Source: [Phialemoniopsis] sp. UDSM-2020
Taxonomy: Eukaryota > Ascomycota > Sordariomycetes > Thyridiales > Thyridiaceae
Assembly (NCBI GenBank): GCA_018873225.1
Contig: JAEILZ010000008.1
Location: 868,001 to 932,000 of the forward strand
DNA length: 64,000 nucleotides
Direction of reading: 5' to 3'
In this document: in pieces, positions 62,409 through 64,000 of the stretch
Position numbering within the stretch: the first letter of the stretch is position 1
Layout of the letters: the number at the start of each line of letters is the position of its first letter
Made by a program: the position numbers and the translations under genes
Notes under the pieces: model-generated
The model's input: only the letters and a program-made list of their open reading frames with translations
What the model was told of the DNA's origin: nothing
Databases searched by the model: none

Positions 62409-63833
62409 TTTTGATGATAGATGGGTACTAGTTGTTGAACTGGTGAAGATGTTTGTGATGCTTGTGTTGGATTGGTTGTGCTTGTTTGGGTTTCTTTGTG
62501 TGAAGGCTTGCAGAGGATTGTAGAATGAGATGTTGTTGATGGGATGAGGAAAGAACAGAAAACAGTTTAACAACGAGAAGACCATCTCTTATATAGACTT
62601 TTTTTTCTTACTCTCTTCTGTTCATCTTGACTTGAAGACACAAGGACGTCTATGGCACTCGGATTAGGCATCTACAAAAAAGCCCTTGGCCCGAACAAGG
62701 GCCTGCCAGAGGCGCATCGTGAGATGGGCGCAGTGCGGGTTGAGGCCCGAAGGCTATTCTCTACAACGACCGTCGATCTTGAATCTCGCGATGTTTGCAA
62801 GGAGGTTTGCATGGAGTAAGTCAGCACAAAGCATGTAAGTCAGCCCTGGCGCTTGTTAATTTTAGATTAGGCGGGGAAGCCAGCCAGGTCGCGCTTCTGG
62901 CCCCAATTGTCGGCTTTATCAGCTCCCAAAACAGACATCTTGGCATCCAGGCACCGAGATTAACAAACCACCAAATCAACATCGTCGACTATCTACCAGT
63001 AGCAGACATTTTTGAAATAGCATCTCCACAAGAAAACATCTTAAAAACAAGCGCTAGTTTTTCTTGATCTCGCTTCCGTCTCCATGATAGTAGGTGTCGT
63101 ATAATATAGCGTACAAAGCCGAGTAAGAACATCCAGATAAGTAGGCTAGTTTCGTCGATACCTTCGTGAATCCCTGCAAGGACAAGGCACTTTTTCAATC
63201 GAGATGAAGTGAGGCTCAAACACGAGACGGCGGTAATAGAAAGAAGCTCATTCAAAGGGCAAGCTGTATAACCTAAACAAGCTGGTCCAGATCTGGAGGT
63301 AATACTAGTAGCTGCAACCCGGGGTTCGAATTGACGGTTGCCTTGTTTGCGCTGAAGATCGCGCTAGTGGGAATAATGGGGACAACTGTTCGGCACGAAA
63401 GAGGAGACAGCCCTAATTAAAGGTCTCGCCAGGCGCAGCAACCCAGCTGCCAAGAGGGCGAGCCATCTTCAGTGTAACCGCGCCCACGATACGCGCCAGA
63501 TCAAGTGCATCTCCATGCAAATCATCATCGTCTATCTCGTTCGCTAACGGGAGCATCTATGGTGTCACTATCCCATGCCCCTGTTACCTCGGTCTCGATT
63601 CGCACTTTTCTCCCATGCTCTGGCATGTTGAATAGTCAAGCCGGCCCCCAGCCCTGGCCAAGACCTATACTTGCCATGCAGACCTTGTTTCTGTAGATCC
63701 ATAGCAGTCATATGACGTTGGCTACATCGTGAGGAAGTCCGAAGTCTAGCGCTCCTCGAAATAAGACGATGATGTCGTTGCCGATGCTTATACCGGTACA
63801 ACTGTTACCTCCAATATCGTTATCTCCATCCGT
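62409..63833. other. intergenic
   Basis: About 1.43 kb. Apart from the probable leader and TATA box of the secreted protein gene I see only short, non-conserved frames. Confidence 0.4.
62589..62595 (-). promoter_or_regulatory. TATA box of the secreted protein gene at 62408
   Basis: TATATAA on the minus strand lies about 180 bases upstream of the ATG at 62408, which implies a leader of roughly 150 bases. Confidence 0.5.
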
Positions 63834-63971
63834 CTACGATGGCTGCAACAAGTTGCTCCTGCCTATATCTTCATTCGCGCCCTCGGGCAAAGCCACTTCC
63901 TCTTCAGCCAACCGAAACTGAGGACCGGCCACCTGTAGTACACCTGAATAGGATGTAGCACCAATGGTTTG
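63834..63971 (-). CDS. possible last exon of a gene cut by the right edge
   Basis: On the minus strand, an acceptor TAGACAG at 63972 opens a 45-residue frame in the phase-0 position: it begins QTIGATSYSGVLQVAGPQFR and ends with a TAG at 63834. An upstream TGA in this frame and the CTGAT branch-like sequence agree with a preceding intron. The residue use looks protein-like (LAEEEVALPEGANEDIGRSN) and disordered, as is common at C-termini. The rest of the gene lies outside the window, so no function can be given. Confidence 0.35.
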   Translation of the reverse strand, partial: QTIGATSYSGVLQVAGPQFRLAEEEVALPEGANEDIGRSNLLQPS

Positions 63972-64000
63972 CTGTCTATATCAGTACTCCAGGCAACAGA

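Noticed and set aside
62409..62585. N-terminal extension of the secreted protein to the ATG at 62585
   Set aside because: The extension is Asn/Thr/Ser-rich and directly follows the TATA box, so it is more likely leader; the inner ATG opens a proper signal peptide.
63301..63345. GGGTTCGAATT resembling a tRNA T-loop
   Set aside because: The flanking bases do not form a T-stem and no A-box lies at the right distance.
1..64000. Polyketide or nonribosomal peptide cluster
   Set aside because: P450, SDR, MFS and regulator genes are present but scattered, and no backbone synthase, terpene cyclase or prenyltransferase was found.
1..64000. CRISPR arrays or bacterial-type operons
   Set aside because: No regularly spaced direct repeats were seen, and gene structure with introns is plainly eukaryotic.

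Overview
The window is a piece of chromosome from a filamentous ascomycete (Pezizomycotina, most likely Sordariomycetes). The basis is short introns of about 49-151 nt with GT(A/G)AGT donors and CT(A/G)AC-like branch sites, loose gene spacing on both strands without operons, and typically fungal families: HET, Clr5-ankyrin, Zn(II)2Cys6, AA9, CE15, DUF1996 and DUF1769. I support 31 complete or nearly complete protein genes, one gene cut by the left edge, a possible one cut by the right edge, and one weak small spliced gene. I found no rRNA, tRNA or CRISPR array.

Left part (1-6.4 kb): the end of an anion:cation symporter-type MFS transporter, an SMP-30 lactonase and a divergently transcribed 3-oxoadipate enol-lactonase-like hydrolase look like a small catabolic cluster. 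A 10-cysteine secreted peptide and a secreted DUF1996 protein follow. From 6.4 to 14.3 kb lies an accessory region: a HET-domain protein, a solo LTR with perfect 5-bp target duplications (8381-8604), AT-rich degenerate DNA, a coiled-coil protein, and two convergent genes. Read by eye, those two genes look like the RecA core and the HA2-type C-terminal part of one degenerate DEAH-box helicase. None of the catalytic motifs survives. This is the most unusual thing I see here.

Middle part (15-40 kb): mostly housekeeping or metabolic genes. They are an SDR, a membrane-anchored alpha/beta hydrolase, a cupin, an F-box protein of FBXO31 type whose first intron appears to be GC-AG, a small tail-anchored protein, a CYP504-like P450, a DUF1769 protein, a drug-type MFS transporter, a Ser/Pro-rich protein, a PBDC1-family eEF1A chaperone and a full-size ABCB transporter resembling Ste6.

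Right part (40-64 kb): an AA9 LPMO and a CE15 glucuronoyl esterase are divergently arranged and are probably co-used in plant cell-wall attack. A Clr5-ankyrin protein of about 1,312 residues follows. A second SMP-30 lactonase, divergent from an SDR and next to a Zn(II)2Cys6 regulator, could form a second small catabolic unit. The last 8 kb hold a kelch protein and three secreted proteins with plausible TATA boxes.

Gene models were built by hand from reading frames and splice signals, and many include introns that restore conserved motifs. Functions rest on motif recognition, not on database searches.
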